Below, one piece after another: positions 45,863 through 57,600 of a stretch of 64,000 bases of DNA. This DNA is from Candidatus Dormiibacterota bacterium. Its GTDB lineage: Bacteria; Chloroflexota; Dormibacteria; Dormibacterales; Dormibacteraceae. The stretch covers positions 124,001-188,000 of the forward strand of contig PNAG01000002.1 of assembly GCA_003169845.1 (NCBI GenBank). The letters are read 5' to 3'. Within the stretch, counting starts at the first letter, position 1; each line of letters begins with the position of its first letter. A program made the translations under genes and the position numbers. The notes beneath the pieces are model-generated. The model saw nothing but the letters and a program-made list of their open reading frames with translations. It made no database searches and was not told where the DNA came from.

Positions 45863-48537
45863 TCAACCAACCCGTCGCCGCTCCGGTGATCGACTGCCCC
45901 CAGCCGAACCTGATCGAGGGCATGGTCGGGCTCAAGAGGGTCGACGTCTCGGACACGGACACCGAGTTGACGGTCACATTCGAAGGCGTATTTCCACCGA
46001 CCGAGCATCTCGAGCTGGCCCAGGAGGTGCTCGACCCGCGGAAATGGGTGCTCACCGGCGGAACACGGTTGCATCCTCGAATCATCGCGGTGAGTTATGT
46101 AACCCAGGGCCCGCTCCAGCCGGCCTCGGGCGCCGCGGTTACCTTGACTCTCGATCAGGGGGGCGATTTCAGCGTCTACAGCCTGACGCTGACGGGTGAC
46201 CACGTCGACCCGATTCTCGCAACGAGGCAGCTCCGGTTTCGCCTCCGCTGCGAGCTGCCGTTCGACTGCCGCCCGGACCAGCTCGCCACTCCTCCCACAG
46301 ACGAGGAGCCGGTGGCGATCGACTACCTTGCCAAGGACTACACGAGTTTTCGCCAGGCGCTGCTGGATTTCATCCCGACCCGGCTGCCCGAGTGGACTGA
46401 ACGCAACGAGGCGGATATCTCGATCGCGGTGCTCGAATTGCTCGCGGCCACCGGCGACACGTTGAGCTATTTGCAGGACCGCGTTGCGAACGAAGCTTTC
46501 CTGAGCTCAGCTCAGAAGCGTCGCTCGGCGCAAGGCCATCTCGCACTGCTCGGGTACCAGCTCGACAGCGGCGCTTCCGCCCACACCTGGCTCCAGTTTC
46601 AAGTCACATCCAGGCATCGCCTGAACAGAGGGTTTGCGGTCTCCACCGTCGCGACCGGAGGCCAGGCCCCGGTCATCTTCGAAACCCTGATCGATCGCGT
46701 CCTGGTGCCCGAGCAAAACGAGATGCGGATCTACAACTGGGGCGCTCCCGGATGCTGCCTCGACAGCCGATCCACCAGCGCGACCCTGGTCGGTTCGCCG
46801 TCGAGTCTCCAGGAGGGCGATTACCTCTCGCTCGAGGACACACGCAGCGGCGCGCGCGACGTGGTACGTCTCACGGGTTCTCCAATCGACGCTTCGAGCC
46901 AGGAGACCGGCACTCTGACCTTGGTCGCGTGGAGCAACCTCACTCCGCTCCACGCTGACTACTGCATCGACACCACGGTCGTCAGGGGCAACCTCGTACC
47001 CGCGACCCACGGAGCCACGCTTCGCAAGGCCGAGCCGGTCCAGCTTGGCGAGGCGCAGCAGGTGACTTCGAAGCAGGTGGTCGTAGTGCCTCCCTCAGGC
47101 CCGCCCGGCACGACCTTCCATCTCAGCGCCTGGGGTTTCAGCGCCGGCGATCAAGTCGCCTGCACTGCCGCTGATCCCACGGGCAAGACGGTCGCTCCGA
47201 GTCAGTCGAGGGCCACTGCGGATCAATCCGGAAGCGTCGACGGGATCTGGATCGCGACCTCGCCCACAGACAGCGCCGGCACCTGGACCGCCAGTTTCAC
47301 TCGAAGCGTTCCTACTCCTTTCATCGTCGATGCGTTCTGGACGGTTACGGCCGCCGGGGTCGCGCAGGGGGCGGTCAAGGGGCTTGGCCAGCGCCCGCCC
47401 CGGCTTCGGGCCACCCTCGACCAGACGCCGCTGACGTACGTGGATGCAGCCACGCTGGCCCTGGCCCAACCGCTCGGTGCCGCCCAGGACGACCCGTTTT
47501 CGTATCGCCGCAGCTCGATACCGCAGCTGACCCTCGAGGTGGATGGCAAGCAGTGGCAGCAAGTCCCGAGCTTGCTCGAAAGCGGTCCCAGCGACGACGT
47601 CTACCAGGTCGACGCTGACGATGACGGCAGGCCGACGCTGCTCTTCGGGCGGGGAGGAGAAGTGGGCAGCGACCCCGCGTCCGGCTTCGGACGCAGGCCT
47701 TCCGAGACCAGCCGCATTGAGGCAACGTACCGGATCGGAAACGGGGTTCAGGGCAATGTTGCCGCGGATACGCTCACCGTTCCGCTGACGGACAGTGGGA
47801 TCTGGCTGCTCTCCGTCACAAACCCGGTGGCGGCGCTCGGAGGACGGGACCCCGAATCGCGCCAGCACGCGATCAGCGTGGCTCCGCCGACCCTGGAGAA
47901 AAGGCTGGTCGCTGTGACTTCCGCCGATTACGAAGCTGCCACGGCCGAATTCACCGACGCGTCCGGGCAGAGACTCATCGCCCGTTCCAAGGCAGACTTT
48001 CGCTGGACCGGAAGCTGGCTGACAGTGAACCTGGTCGCGCAGCCGAGTGGCACTGATGTACTGAGCCCGGCGGTAAGCGCGGCGCTCGGCGACTACCTCG
48101 ATGGGCGGCGGCTCGCCGGATACGACATCCAGGTCAAGCCGGCCACCTACCTGCCGATTCGACTTGACCTCGACATCTGCGCGCGGACCGGCTTCAGCCA
48201 GTCCGACGTCCAGCGGGGTCTCGAGGCAGCGCTCAGCAACCGAGTCCTGGCGAGAGGAGTCAACGGTTTCTTCCACCCCGACAACTTCAGCTTTGGCGAT
48301 TCGCTCGCCATCAGCAAGCTTTACCAGGCGGTCATGGCTGTAGCCGGCGTTCAGTCTGCAGACATAAGCACCCTTTCGCCGCTTCATTCGCTGCAGTCAC
48401 AGGTCGACACGCAGAGCGCGAAGCAGACAGGTTTCTTGCAGGTACGGCCAGATCAGGTGCTTCAACTCGACAACGACCCTAACTTCCCCGAGCACGGCCA
48501 GCTGCGGATCCGGTTTCTCGGGAGCGGTGGCCGGTGA
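45859..48537 (+). CDS. Baseplate J-like protein 1 (Afp11-like)
   Basis: YLAKDYTSFRQALLDFIPTRLPEW; LELLAATGDTLSYLQDRVANEAFLSSAQKRRS; RPTLLFGRGGEVG. Confidence 0.85.
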   Translation: MINQPVAAPVIDCPQPNLIEGMVGLKRVDVSDTDTELTVTFEGVFPPTEHLELAQEVLDPRKWVLTGGTRLHPRIIAVSYVTQGPLQPASGAAVTLTLDQGGDFSVYSLTLTGDHVDPILATRQLRFRLRCELPFDCRPDQLATPPTDEEPVAIDYLAKDYTSFRQALLDFIPTRLPEWTERNEADISIAVLELLAATGDTLSYLQDRVANEAFLSSAQKRRSAQGHLALLGYQLDSGASAHTWLQFQVTSRHRLNRGFAVSTVATGGQAPVIFETLIDRVLVPEQNEMRIYNWGAPGCCLDSRSTSATLVGSPSSLQEGDYLSLEDTRSGARDVVRLTGSPIDASSQETGTLTLVAWSNLTPLHADYCIDTTVVRGNLVPATHGATLRKAEPVQLGEAQQVTSKQVVVVPPSGPPGTTFHLSAWGFSAGDQVACTAADPTGKTVAPSQSRATADQSGSVDGIWIATSPTDSAGTWTASFTRSVPTPFIVDAFWTVTAAGVAQGAVKGLGQRPPRLRATLDQTPLTYVDAATLALAQPLGAAQDDPFSYRRSSIPQLTLEVDGKQWQQVPSLLESGPSDDVYQVDADDDGRPTLLFGRGGEVGSDPASGFGRRPSETSRIEATYRIGNGVQGNVAADTLTVPLTDSGIWLLSVTNPVAALGGRDPESRQHAISVAPPTLEKRLVAVTSADYEAATAEFTDASGQRLIARSKADFRWTGSWLTVNLVAQPSGTDVLSPAVSAALGDYLDGRRLAGYDIQVKPATYLPIRLDLDICARTGFSQSDVQRGLEAALSNRVLARGVNGFFHPDNFSFGDSLAISKLYQAVMAVAGVQSADISTLSPLHSLQSQVDTQSAKQTGFLQVRPDQVLQLDNDPNFPEHGQLRIRFLGSGGR

Positions 48538-51371
48538 GCCAGCTCTGCGATTTTCCCACCGACCAGGCCGCGGGCTGCTGCGAGCCGGCCTCAGTGCAGC
48601 CCGCGGCACCAATCCGCCCCAGCAACCTGCCGAGGCTCGACCAGATCGCTTACCGGATTGGAACTTTCGGCTCGTTTCGCCGTGCGATGCTCGACTCCCT
48701 GGCAAACATCCTTCCAGGCTGGCAACAGGCCGAGGCGGGGCAGGACTACGCGACGATGTTCATCGAGCTCTGGGCATACATCGCCGACGTTCTGACCTTC
48801 TACCAGGAGCGAGTCGCGAACGAGGCGTTCCTCGGAACAGCAACCCAGCGCGATTCGCTGCTGCGACTCGCCCAGCTCATCGACTACCGGGCCGGACCGG
48901 GCGCAGCGGCAAGCGTGCTACTGGCTTTCAATCTCGCCAAGGACAAGACTGTCACAGTGCCATCGGGGCTGCGAGTCTCGAGCAAGCCCGCCGCCGGGAA
49001 AGCGGCGGCAATTTTCGAGACCGACGCCGCCATCCATGCGCTCACGGCGCATAACTCCATTGCCCTGGCGAAGACCGGGGTGGCGAACCAGTTCGTCGCC
49101 CTAGACCAGAACGTCAGCGCCCTGTCGCAGCTATCCCCGGTCTACGCGACTCGGCTCGTCGCGTCCGCGAGCCTCACTCGGATCGGTCGCATGGGCGCGC
49201 TGGGCGGTGGTGGGGGCGGCGGAACAACGACCCCTCCACCAGCCCCGATCCGGAAAGTGACATTCGAGGGTCTCAACCTGCGCCTGCGGCCGGGTGACTG
49301 GCTTCTGATCATGGCCGGTGCCGACCACACGAAGTCTGTGGTCCAGCAGATCAGCACCTCGGCCGCAGACCCGCACTCGAAGACCACGACGGTGAGCTGG
49401 GTCGAGACCACCGATCCGGGGTACAACACGGCGAATCCCGCCGTATACGCATTCCGGGCCCAGGCGCAGCCGTTCGGGCATGACGTGCCCGACCAGCCCA
49501 CGGTCGCCGAGGCCATCGCCGAGGCCACCCAGCGGCTGCAGGCTGCCGATGACGCAAGGACCGCCGCCATAGTTAACTGGCAAGCTCCACCCTCGAAAAC
49601 GCTGGTCTTGGCAGACCTCCCGGTGGCCATTTTCGCCGGCGGCTCGGGCGGCGGTGGCGGTGGCGGCTCGAGCGGCGGGCAGACCGGTCCGATGCTGCCC
49701 GAAGATTCAACCCCATCCGGCGTGCTGCACCTCGACGGGGTCTACGACGGGGTGGCGCCAAGCGCCGGCGACAGCCGTTCGATGCTGGTGCTTCTGTCAC
49801 CAAGCACTACCACGTTGTTCGTGACCGAGGTGGTCGGCGTGGCCAAGGTCACGCATGCGAAGTACGGCCTGCGGGCGCGCGTTACGGAGCTGACTCTCCT
49901 CGATCCCATCACCGGCACCTTCGCGGCTCGCGACACGACCGTGTTGCTCCGAAGCGAGCAGCTCATCCTCGCGAACAGTCGTCCCCTGCCTGATCCGGCT
50001 GGAGGATCGGTGCTGCTGCTGGACGGCATTTACTCTCAGCTCGCGCCCGGGCAGCGAGTCATCGTCCAGGGCACCAACTTCGACACGAAAGTATTCGACG
50101 CCGAAGACGGCATGATCGAATCCGTCTCGACTGACGCCGCGACAAAGACGACATCGGTCGTGCTGCACGCCCCGCTGAGCAATTCGTACGTTCGCGCCGA
50201 GACGACGCTGCGTGCCAACGTCGCGCCGGCCAGCCAGGGCGAGAAGGTGCGGGATGAGGTGCTCGGCAGCGGCGACGGCTCCCCCTGGCAGACCTACACA
50301 TTAAGGAAGAGTCCGCTCACCTATGTCCAGGCTCCCGCCCAGGCCACCGAGGCGGCCGTGGTCAGCACGCTCGAGCTCATCGTCAACGGGGTCATGTGGG
50401 CCGAGCGGCCGAACCTGCTCGACGCCGGGCCGGCCGACCGCGTCTTCGTCACGAGCGAGGACGCTGCCGGCAAGACCTCCGTCACCTTCGGAGACGGCGC
50501 CAGCGGCGTGCGGCCGGCGACCGGCAAGGACAACATCCATGCGCGCTACCGGAAGGGGCTCGGGCTGGTGGGCAACGTCGATGCGCGCGGAATCGCCCAG
50601 CTGGCCGACGCCGTTCCGGGCCTCCAGTCGGTGATCAACCCGGAGCCGGCCATCGGGGGCGCCGACCGCGAATCGGAGGATCAAATCCGCACCAACGCGC
50701 CCGCGAAGCTGCGCACGTTCAACCGAGCCGTGGCCCTAGACGACTTTGCCGCCCTGGCCCTCAGCTTTCCCGGCGTGGCGATGGCAAGCGCGGCGTGGCA
50801 GGGAGTTTCGCTGATTCCCGGCCCTGACGGGACAGTCTCCACGCGTTCGCTTTCACAGCCGGCGGTCCGACTCACGATCGGAACCGCCAATGGCACGCGC
50901 CTCGATACTCAAGGCGACTACGCGACCCGCTTGCGCCGCTTCCTCGATTCCCGACGGGACGTCAACATCCCACTGGTCCTGCGCGATTACGACCCTGTCT
51001 GGGTGGACATGGCGGCGACGATCGATGTGGACGACGTTTACGGCCGCCAGGCCACTCTTCGCGCCGCGATCGCGGCGCTCAACTACAGAGCCAACGCGGA
51101 TGGGAGTCCCGCGTTCTTCGCTGAGTTCGGTTTCGGCGAGTCCGTGTACGCGAGCGCGGTGTACGCTGCGCTACAGGCTGTTACCGGGGTTCGCGCGGCC
51201 ACCGTGACGACCCTGCGCCGCGTGCCTGATGACAGCGATCCCACCCTGGTCCGCTCCGTCATCCCGATCGGCCCTTTCGAGCGCGCCGTGATCGGCAATC
51301 AAGCGGATGACACCGGCAACCAATTCGGAAAGCTTGCCATCAGCCTGGGTATTGGAGGCTTTGCCGATTGA
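48534..51371 (+). CDS. Baseplate J-like protein 2
   Basis: FIELWAYIADVLTFYQERVANEAFLGTATQRDSLLRLAQLIDYR; TSVTFGDGASGVRPATGKDNIHARYRKGLGLVGNV; GADRESEDQIRTNAPAKLRTFNRAVALDDFAALAL. Confidence 0.88.
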   Translation: MSQLCDFPTDQAAGCCEPASVQPAAPIRPSNLPRLDQIAYRIGTFGSFRRAMLDSLANILPGWQQAEAGQDYATMFIELWAYIADVLTFYQERVANEAFLGTATQRDSLLRLAQLIDYRAGPGAAASVLLAFNLAKDKTVTVPSGLRVSSKPAAGKAAAIFETDAAIHALTAHNSIALAKTGVANQFVALDQNVSALSQLSPVYATRLVASASLTRIGRMGALGGGGGGGTTTPPPAPIRKVTFEGLNLRLRPGDWLLIMAGADHTKSVVQQISTSAADPHSKTTTVSWVETTDPGYNTANPAVYAFRAQAQPFGHDVPDQPTVAEAIAEATQRLQAADDARTAAIVNWQAPPSKTLVLADLPVAIFAGGSGGGGGGGSSGGQTGPMLPEDSTPSGVLHLDGVYDGVAPSAGDSRSMLVLLSPSTTTLFVTEVVGVAKVTHAKYGLRARVTELTLLDPITGTFAARDTTVLLRSEQLILANSRPLPDPAGGSVLLLDGIYSQLAPGQRVIVQGTNFDTKVFDAEDGMIESVSTDAATKTTSVVLHAPLSNSYVRAETTLRANVAPASQGEKVRDEVLGSGDGSPWQTYTLRKSPLTYVQAPAQATEAAVVSTLELIVNGVMWAERPNLLDAGPADRVFVTSEDAAGKTSVTFGDGASGVRPATGKDNIHARYRKGLGLVGNVDARGIAQLADAVPGLQSVINPEPAIGGADRESEDQIRTNAPAKLRTFNRAVALDDFAALALSFPGVAMASAAWQGVSLIPGPDGTVSTRSLSQPAVRLTIGTANGTRLDTQGDYATRLRRFLDSRRDVNIPLVLRDYDPVWVDMAATIDVDDVYGRQATLRAAIAALNYRANADGSPAFFAEFGFGESVYASAVYAALQAVTGVRAATVTTLRRVPDDSDPTLVRSVIPIGPFERAVIGNQADDTGNQFGKLAISLGIGGFAD

Positions 51372-54300
51372 TGGCGAATAACAGCGAAGCCCTGGCCCAG
51401 CGGCTCTATGAGCGGCTCCCCGAGATCTACCGGTCGCGCGACCTGGCAGTGGCGCAGCAACGCGTGCCGTCCGCCGACGAGTCGGTCGTCCTCAATTCGC
51501 GGCCGCTGCTGGCGCTGATCAGCGCGATCGCCACCCAGGTGGCCTCGATCCGGCAGGACATGGACGATCTCTGGGACAACTTTTTCATCGACACGTGTGA
51601 CGACTGGGTCGTGCCGTACATCGGCGCCCTTCTCGGTACCAACCTGCTCCCGAACGAACTTGGATCGAGCAAGAGGCTCGACGTCCGCAACACCGTGGCC
51701 TGGCGCCGGAGCAAGGGAACTCCGGCGATGTTGGCGGCGGTCGCGCGCGCCGCGACCGGCTGGGGTTGCGACGTGGCTGAGTTCTTGGGCGCCGAGCTCT
51801 GGGTCGAGAACCTGCGCCATGTCAGGATGGCGCGGCCCATCACGCCGAGCCTGCACGATCGGTTTGCGCTGAGCCGGCTCGGCCACGCGGACGATCCGTT
51901 CCTACACTCGCCGGACATGCGCCGGCCGCCCGATCCCGGCGAGCCGATGGCGGTCGCCGGCCTGTCTGGCGGCCGCGCCGGCGCTCAGCAGCGATCACTC
52001 ACGGCCGGGTTGGGCCGGCCATCGGAAGGCACCAGCGGGCGGTACGGGTTGAAGAACCTGGGCGTGTTCGTCCGGCGCCTCCCCACGTTCCGCGTCGCCG
52101 GTGTGACACCAGCTCCTGAGGTGCGAGTCGCCGCGGATGGAACGCCCGACCCCGACCCGTCACACGTCACGAGCTACACCTTCGACCCACTCGGGCGCGA
52201 CGTCCCGCTGTTCTCGTCGACCACGGGCGCACCGATCGAACGCGCTCAGCTCGACCACGCACCGGACCGCTACTTCGGCTCGATTGACGGCTCGGACATG
52301 GCGGTCCGGCGGCTGGGTGTGCCCCTGGCGGTCGCCGGTCCTGTGGTGGCGACGCCGCCGCGGTCGATAACGCCCTTCTCCTTCTCGGCCAACCCTCCGC
52401 TTCGACTGCACCCGCTGGAGGGTATGCGGCTGCTGCAGCCTCATGCCTTCGAGCTGGCAGGGCAGAGCTTCATCGTCAGCGCTCACTGGCGGCATGGCAA
52501 AACCGATTTCTGGCTGGGCGGCGTCAGCACCCTGCTCAGTAGGCTCGGGCGCTTCGATGCGGCATTTCACGCAGCGGCGGGTGAAACGTCTGATGATGGC
52601 CAGCTCGTGATCAGGATCGAAGTTGCCGAGCCTTCGATGGGCTGGCCGGAGCTTTCCGCGGGACGGACCGGGCGCTTCCCCGAAAACGTGCTTGCGATTC
52701 GCGACGACGCAGCCGTTCCGGTGGCTCTCCCGAACGCCGCCGAGAGCGCCTACCAGGACGCGCTGCTGGTGTACCTGCCGTCTGTCCTCGTCACGCCCGA
52801 CCAACCGGTGGAGCTCTGGGTGGCCGACGACGGGGCAACGTACTCGGAGTCCGACATGGAGATCCGTACTTACCTGAAACGCTCTGCAGAGGGCCAGCTC
52901 TGGCCGCCGGCGAATCTGAGCCGACCTTCGCTTGCGCCCGCACTGCTTGGCCCGGGTCTGCACCGCGTGGAGGGGCTCGCGATACCAGACCCCGGCCGCT
53001 TTGATCCTGCAGCGCCGGTGCTGATCGAGGCGTGCATCGCCACGGGCCCGGAGCTGAACGTGATCCAGCAAGAGGGAGGGCTGGCCACCGACGCCGTTGG
53101 GGCGGACGCGTTGCCGCTCAATGTGTACCCCAGCGGACCATGGCAGCCGTTGGAATTCCACGCCAGCATGATGGCCCTCGCCGACAGAATGCCCCAGGTC
53201 GGGCTCCGGGTGATCACGGTTACGGCGCTGCAGCTGCCCAGCGTATGTCCCCAGTTCGAGGTCGTGATGACGGATCGGGGGGGCTCATCGTTGCTGTGCT
53301 ACATACCGGAGACGTCGTTCAGCGATGTTCACCAGAGTCAGGCGTACGTCGTTCACGACGACGGATCGACGTACACGTTGAGCGGCGGCCTCGAGACGCT
53401 CGCCAGGGTTGGCGCCGGCCAGGTGGTCCCGATTGAAGGCACGTATCCGCTGCGGCGTCGAGTCATCGTCAGCGGCCGCCGGCCCACCGCCGGTGAGCTG
53501 GCGATCGACCCAGAGCGCGGCCGATTCGAATTTGCCGCCGGCGACCCTGTCGTGGTCAATCAAGGCGCGGAGTCACGGCGTTTGACCGTCGATTACGTCG
53601 AGGCGTTTGCCGACCAGGTCGGGGCTCGCGCGTTTTCGCGCGGCGTCGATTACGTCACCGACCCGCCCACTCGGATCGTCTCCGCCTCCGGCGACGCGGC
53701 TACATACCTGCCGCTGCCACGAATCCATCGCACGCTTCAGGAGGCTGTCGACAAGGCAAGCGATGGCGATGTGATCGAGGTCGCGGACAGCGCCACTTAC
53801 GTCGAGAGCCTGCGGGTGGGCGTCAATGCACCCACCCTGACGATCAGGGCCGCTGACCAACCTCTATTCGCGCGTCCATGCCTGCAGAGCAGCGGCGGTC
53901 CCGCCATCACAGTGGTCAGCACGGGCCGGCTCGAGCTCAGCGGGCTGCTGGTCAGCGGCGGGCCGCTCCAGGTTCAAAGCCACCTGTCGGAGCTCGTGGT
54001 CACCGCTTGTACCTTCGACGTCCCGCTCTCCGGCACCGTATCGATCGAAGCCGACGACGACAATTTCATGGACCGCGCGCGTTATTTGTTCTGCCGATCG
54101 CTGCTGGGAGCGATTCACGTGGGCCAGGGCGTCGACCAGGTGCTCGTGGCCGACTCTGTGGTGGACAACGCCGGAGGGTTGGCGATCGGCGGCCTTTCAG
54201 CCGAGTCGACGGAAGTGGACAAGCCGGCACGCTCCGTGCAGCTCGAGCGAGCCACCGTGTTGGGCCGGATTCGCTGTGAGAGCCTGGTGGCCAGCGAGAG

Positions 54301-54628
54301 CATCCTGGCCGGTGCAGCGGTCGTCGACGACCGGCAGTCGGGCTGCCTGCGCTTCAGCCGCTTCGACCCCGTATCGACGAACCACCTGCCCAGGCGCTAC
54401 CGCTGCGTGACGGACACGCCGGCGTTCGCGTCGCTCATCCAGTGGCGCCCGGCGTACGGGCAGCTGTCGGCGACCTCGCCGGTTCCACTCGTGACGGCAA
54501 GCGAAACGGGCGACATCATCGGCTCGTTCGCATCCACGCGGGCAGGAGCCCGGTTCTCCAACCTGAAAGCCAAGCTGCTCGAATTCCTCCCGGTGGGGCT
54601 GGTCCCGCTGGTGATTGCCGAGACGTGA
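51371..54628 (+). CDS. Tail protein I-like baseplate protein fused to right-handed beta-helix
   Basis: RLYERLPEIYRSRD; DDLWDNFFIDTCDDWVVPYIGALLGTNLL; C-terminal HRTLQEAVDKASDGDVIEVADSATYVESLRV (pectate-lyase-like helix). Confidence 0.75.
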   Translation: MANNSEALAQRLYERLPEIYRSRDLAVAQQRVPSADESVVLNSRPLLALISAIATQVASIRQDMDDLWDNFFIDTCDDWVVPYIGALLGTNLLPNELGSSKRLDVRNTVAWRRSKGTPAMLAAVARAATGWGCDVAEFLGAELWVENLRHVRMARPITPSLHDRFALSRLGHADDPFLHSPDMRRPPDPGEPMAVAGLSGGRAGAQQRSLTAGLGRPSEGTSGRYGLKNLGVFVRRLPTFRVAGVTPAPEVRVAADGTPDPDPSHVTSYTFDPLGRDVPLFSSTTGAPIERAQLDHAPDRYFGSIDGSDMAVRRLGVPLAVAGPVVATPPRSITPFSFSANPPLRLHPLEGMRLLQPHAFELAGQSFIVSAHWRHGKTDFWLGGVSTLLSRLGRFDAAFHAAAGETSDDGQLVIRIEVAEPSMGWPELSAGRTGRFPENVLAIRDDAAVPVALPNAAESAYQDALLVYLPSVLVTPDQPVELWVADDGATYSESDMEIRTYLKRSAEGQLWPPANLSRPSLAPALLGPGLHRVEGLAIPDPGRFDPAAPVLIEACIATGPELNVIQQEGGLATDAVGADALPLNVYPSGPWQPLEFHASMMALADRMPQVGLRVITVTALQLPSVCPQFEVVMTDRGGSSLLCYIPETSFSDVHQSQAYVVHDDGSTYTLSGGLETLARVGAGQVVPIEGTYPLRRRVIVSGRRPTAGELAIDPERGRFEFAAGDPVVVNQGAESRRLTVDYVEAFADQVGARAFSRGVDYVTDPPTRIVSASGDAATYLPLPRIHRTLQEAVDKASDGDVIEVADSATYVESLRVGVNAPTLTIRAADQPLFARPCLQSSGGPAITVVSTGRLELSGLLVSGGPLQVQSHLSELVVTACTFDVPLSGTVSIEADDDNFMDRARYLFCRSLLGAIHVGQGVDQVLVADSVVDNAGGLAIGGLSAESTEVDKPARSVQLERATVLGRIRCESLVASESILAGAAVVDDRQSGCLRFSRFDPVSTNHLPRRYRCVTDTPAFASLIQWRPAYGQLSATSPVPLVTASETGDIIGSFASTRAGARFSNLKAKLLEFLPVGLVPLVIAET

Positions 54629-54638
54629 GGAGCCAGGC

Positions 54639-57600
54639 ATGAAAGGCGACTTCTCGAGACTCAAGCTCGACCCGCTCAAGCATGACGAGGCCTGGCTCCA
54701 GCAGCAGGGTCGTGTCTGGCTGGATTCGGACTGGAACGACGCCGCGCTGGCCCGCCTGCGGTTGCTCGAGCGCCAGAACCTCGACTTCATCGGGGCTTGG
54801 GGGGCTCCGGAGCCTGGCACCGGATTTGCGATCGCCGAGGCATCTGCGGATCCCAACAACTCCGCCCTGAATTTCGCGATCGGTGGGGGTCCTGGCTCTG
54901 CCGGCCGGATCTACGTCGACGGGATTCTGTGCCAGAACGACGCTCCGTCGACCTATTTGGACCAGGCCGATTACCCGAATGCACCCGCGCTGCTGATCAC
55001 GACTACCGGAGGCACCGGCTGGGCGCCTATCGGCAGCATGACGAACCAGCGAGTCGATCATGCCGCGTCACTTCTGGCCGACGGGCAGGTCTTGGTGTCC
55101 GGCGGGCGAAACGCGGACGGCGCGATTGCATTCTGCGAGCTGTTCGACCCTCACAACAATGCGTGGATCAAAGCGGGCAGCTTGAACGAGGCCCGATTCG
55201 GTCACAGCGCCACCGTCCTGGCTGATGGCAACGTGTTGGTGGCGGGCGGAATCGATCCCGACGGTCACCCCCTGCGCTCGGCCGAGATGTACGACCCGGT
55301 GACCAGTACCTGGATTGCCACCGGCTACATGATCAACACCCGCGCATTCCATGCGGCGGTGCAGCTGTACGACGGCCGTGTGCTCGTCACGGGAGGCCTG
55401 ACCACCCAGATGGCGTCGCCAAGTGCGCTGCCTTCAGGCGACGTCTCGACCTCGGTGGAGCTCTACAACCCGCCTCTTGGCACCTGGCGCGAGGGAGCGC
55501 CACTCTCAGCAGCCCGCGCTTACCACACGGTCACACCTCTGTGGTCCGGAACCATAGTGCTGGTACAGATCGGCAGCCTTCAAGTTCCCGTCCCGCTGGA
55601 AGTCGCAGCTCGGCTCACCGGCGTGCAGATCATCATCCCGAGCCCGGCCAGCGTTTCGTTCCCAGCCCCGTATTCGCTCGGCAGCGGCGTGGCCGACGTA
55701 CGTGTGCTGATCGTCGGGGGCGCAGACTCGAGTGGTCCGCTGCCGTCGACCGAGATCTACGACCCGCGGGCGGACTCCATGGCCCCTGGTCCGGCGCTGC
55801 GAGTCGGACGCGCAATGCACACGGCGACCAGGCTCAACGACAGTCGCGTGCTGGTGGCGGGGGGTAGTTCCGCCAGCCTTGGTCCGCTCGACTCGACCGA
55901 GTTCGTGGACACGCAAGGCGGAGTCACTGCCGGCCCGTCGATGAATGACGCTAGGTCAGGACACACCGCGACGCTGCTTCCCTTCGGCAGGGTGCTGGTT
56001 GCCGGCGGCGTGACCTCGGACCACGCTGTTCTGTCCACGAGCGAGATTTTCGACCCGAACGCCACTATTCCGTGGACACGAACCAGCCAGTCGATGTACT
56101 CGTCGCGATTCGGCCACTCGGCAACGCTGTTGCGGTCGGGGCAGGTGCTCGCCGCCGGAGGCGAGGGCGTGCCGGGAAGCCTTGTCTATCAGAACCCTCT
56201 GTGGCTCAACTCGATCTGGCTGCCACCGCTCTTTCTGTCGCCCGACGAGCTCCGGCTCCCGCTCGCGCCGCCACCCGGACAGACTCAAAACACTGCGGCG
56301 GGCACGCCGGCGAAATCTCTCGGCGGCGCCTCGTCGTCGCGGCTCATGAGGGTCTACCTGGGCGGAGGTGGCGGAGGCGGCGGTGGTGGCGGAGGCGGCG
56401 GCGGGGGCCTGCCGCCGCCTGTGCCGGTCGCCGTAACCGACGCGATAATCTCGGCCGAGCTGTACGAGCCCGCGGCAAGCACATCGTTCGTCGCATACCT
56501 CGAGGTCTGGCGCAGGGCCGTGTCATTCCTGCAGGACCCGGACGTTCGCGATACGGCGCTGGGCGGCCCGGATACGACGATCCGGGTGCGCACCGTCGCA
56601 CAGGTGAAGGTGGTCGAGGTCCCGGCCCAGCAATACCCCGCCCACCTCGACCCTGACCATGCCACGGCTTACGTTCCGCGCGGCGGCAACGGCGCGCTGA
56701 GCATGCTGGCGGCAGGACCCGCTCAGCAAATCGACGATTGCGCCCTTCCCGGATCGACCGGGTTCGTGGCTGCGGACAACCGCCTCTACCGGGTCGAGAT
56801 CCACAACCCAGGTGAGATGCAGAGCGGTGACTACCTGTACCAGTTCGGTCTGGCGAGCCCGGCGGATGCCGGCGACACGGTCCTGCACCTGGCGGTCCCA
56901 CAGGCGGTGCCGAGCGCGCCCGCGGCGGATGCGGCCCTGCTCACGGGCAATTGGGAAATCATGGACCTGACGCCCGCGCCGGCGATGCAGGTGCCGGCGC
57001 AAGAGGCGCTGCTCGTGGCGAGCGCGCAAGCCGGCCCTGCCGGAAGCGGTGCGATCACCCTCACGCTCGGGGCACCACTCCGCAATGCGTATCCCAGCGG
57101 CAACACGCACATCATGCCGGCCAACCTCGTCCCGATCCGCACAGCACGGAAGGGCGATAGCACGCTGCAGGTCGAGACGGCCAAAGGCACCCTGCCGCGG
57201 AAGGGCCAGTGGCTTCTGCGAGGCGACAACAGCTTCGAGCCGGTCACCGTGCTCGGCGTCGACGTGAGCACCGGCATCATTACGCTCGACCCGACCTCGG
57301 CGCTCAAGTTCGACTACAAGGTGACGTCTTACGGCGCGAGCAACCTCTATCCAGTGCTGGCCGAACCGGCCACGTTCAAGTGGTCTCGCGACAACGGAGC
57401 TTTCGCCGTCGCCGTCTTGAGTTCGAACCCAAGCGCCGACTCGACGTCGGTGACGGTCGACAGTCTGGGTCGCGACCAGGCGACAGCGCTTCGAGCGGGT
57501 GACTGGGTCGAGCTCATCGGCGACGCGAGCGAGCTGGGCCCGGGCGGCGGCCTGCTTTGCCAGATCGCTGCCGACCCGGATCCCGACAAGCTGACCGTGC

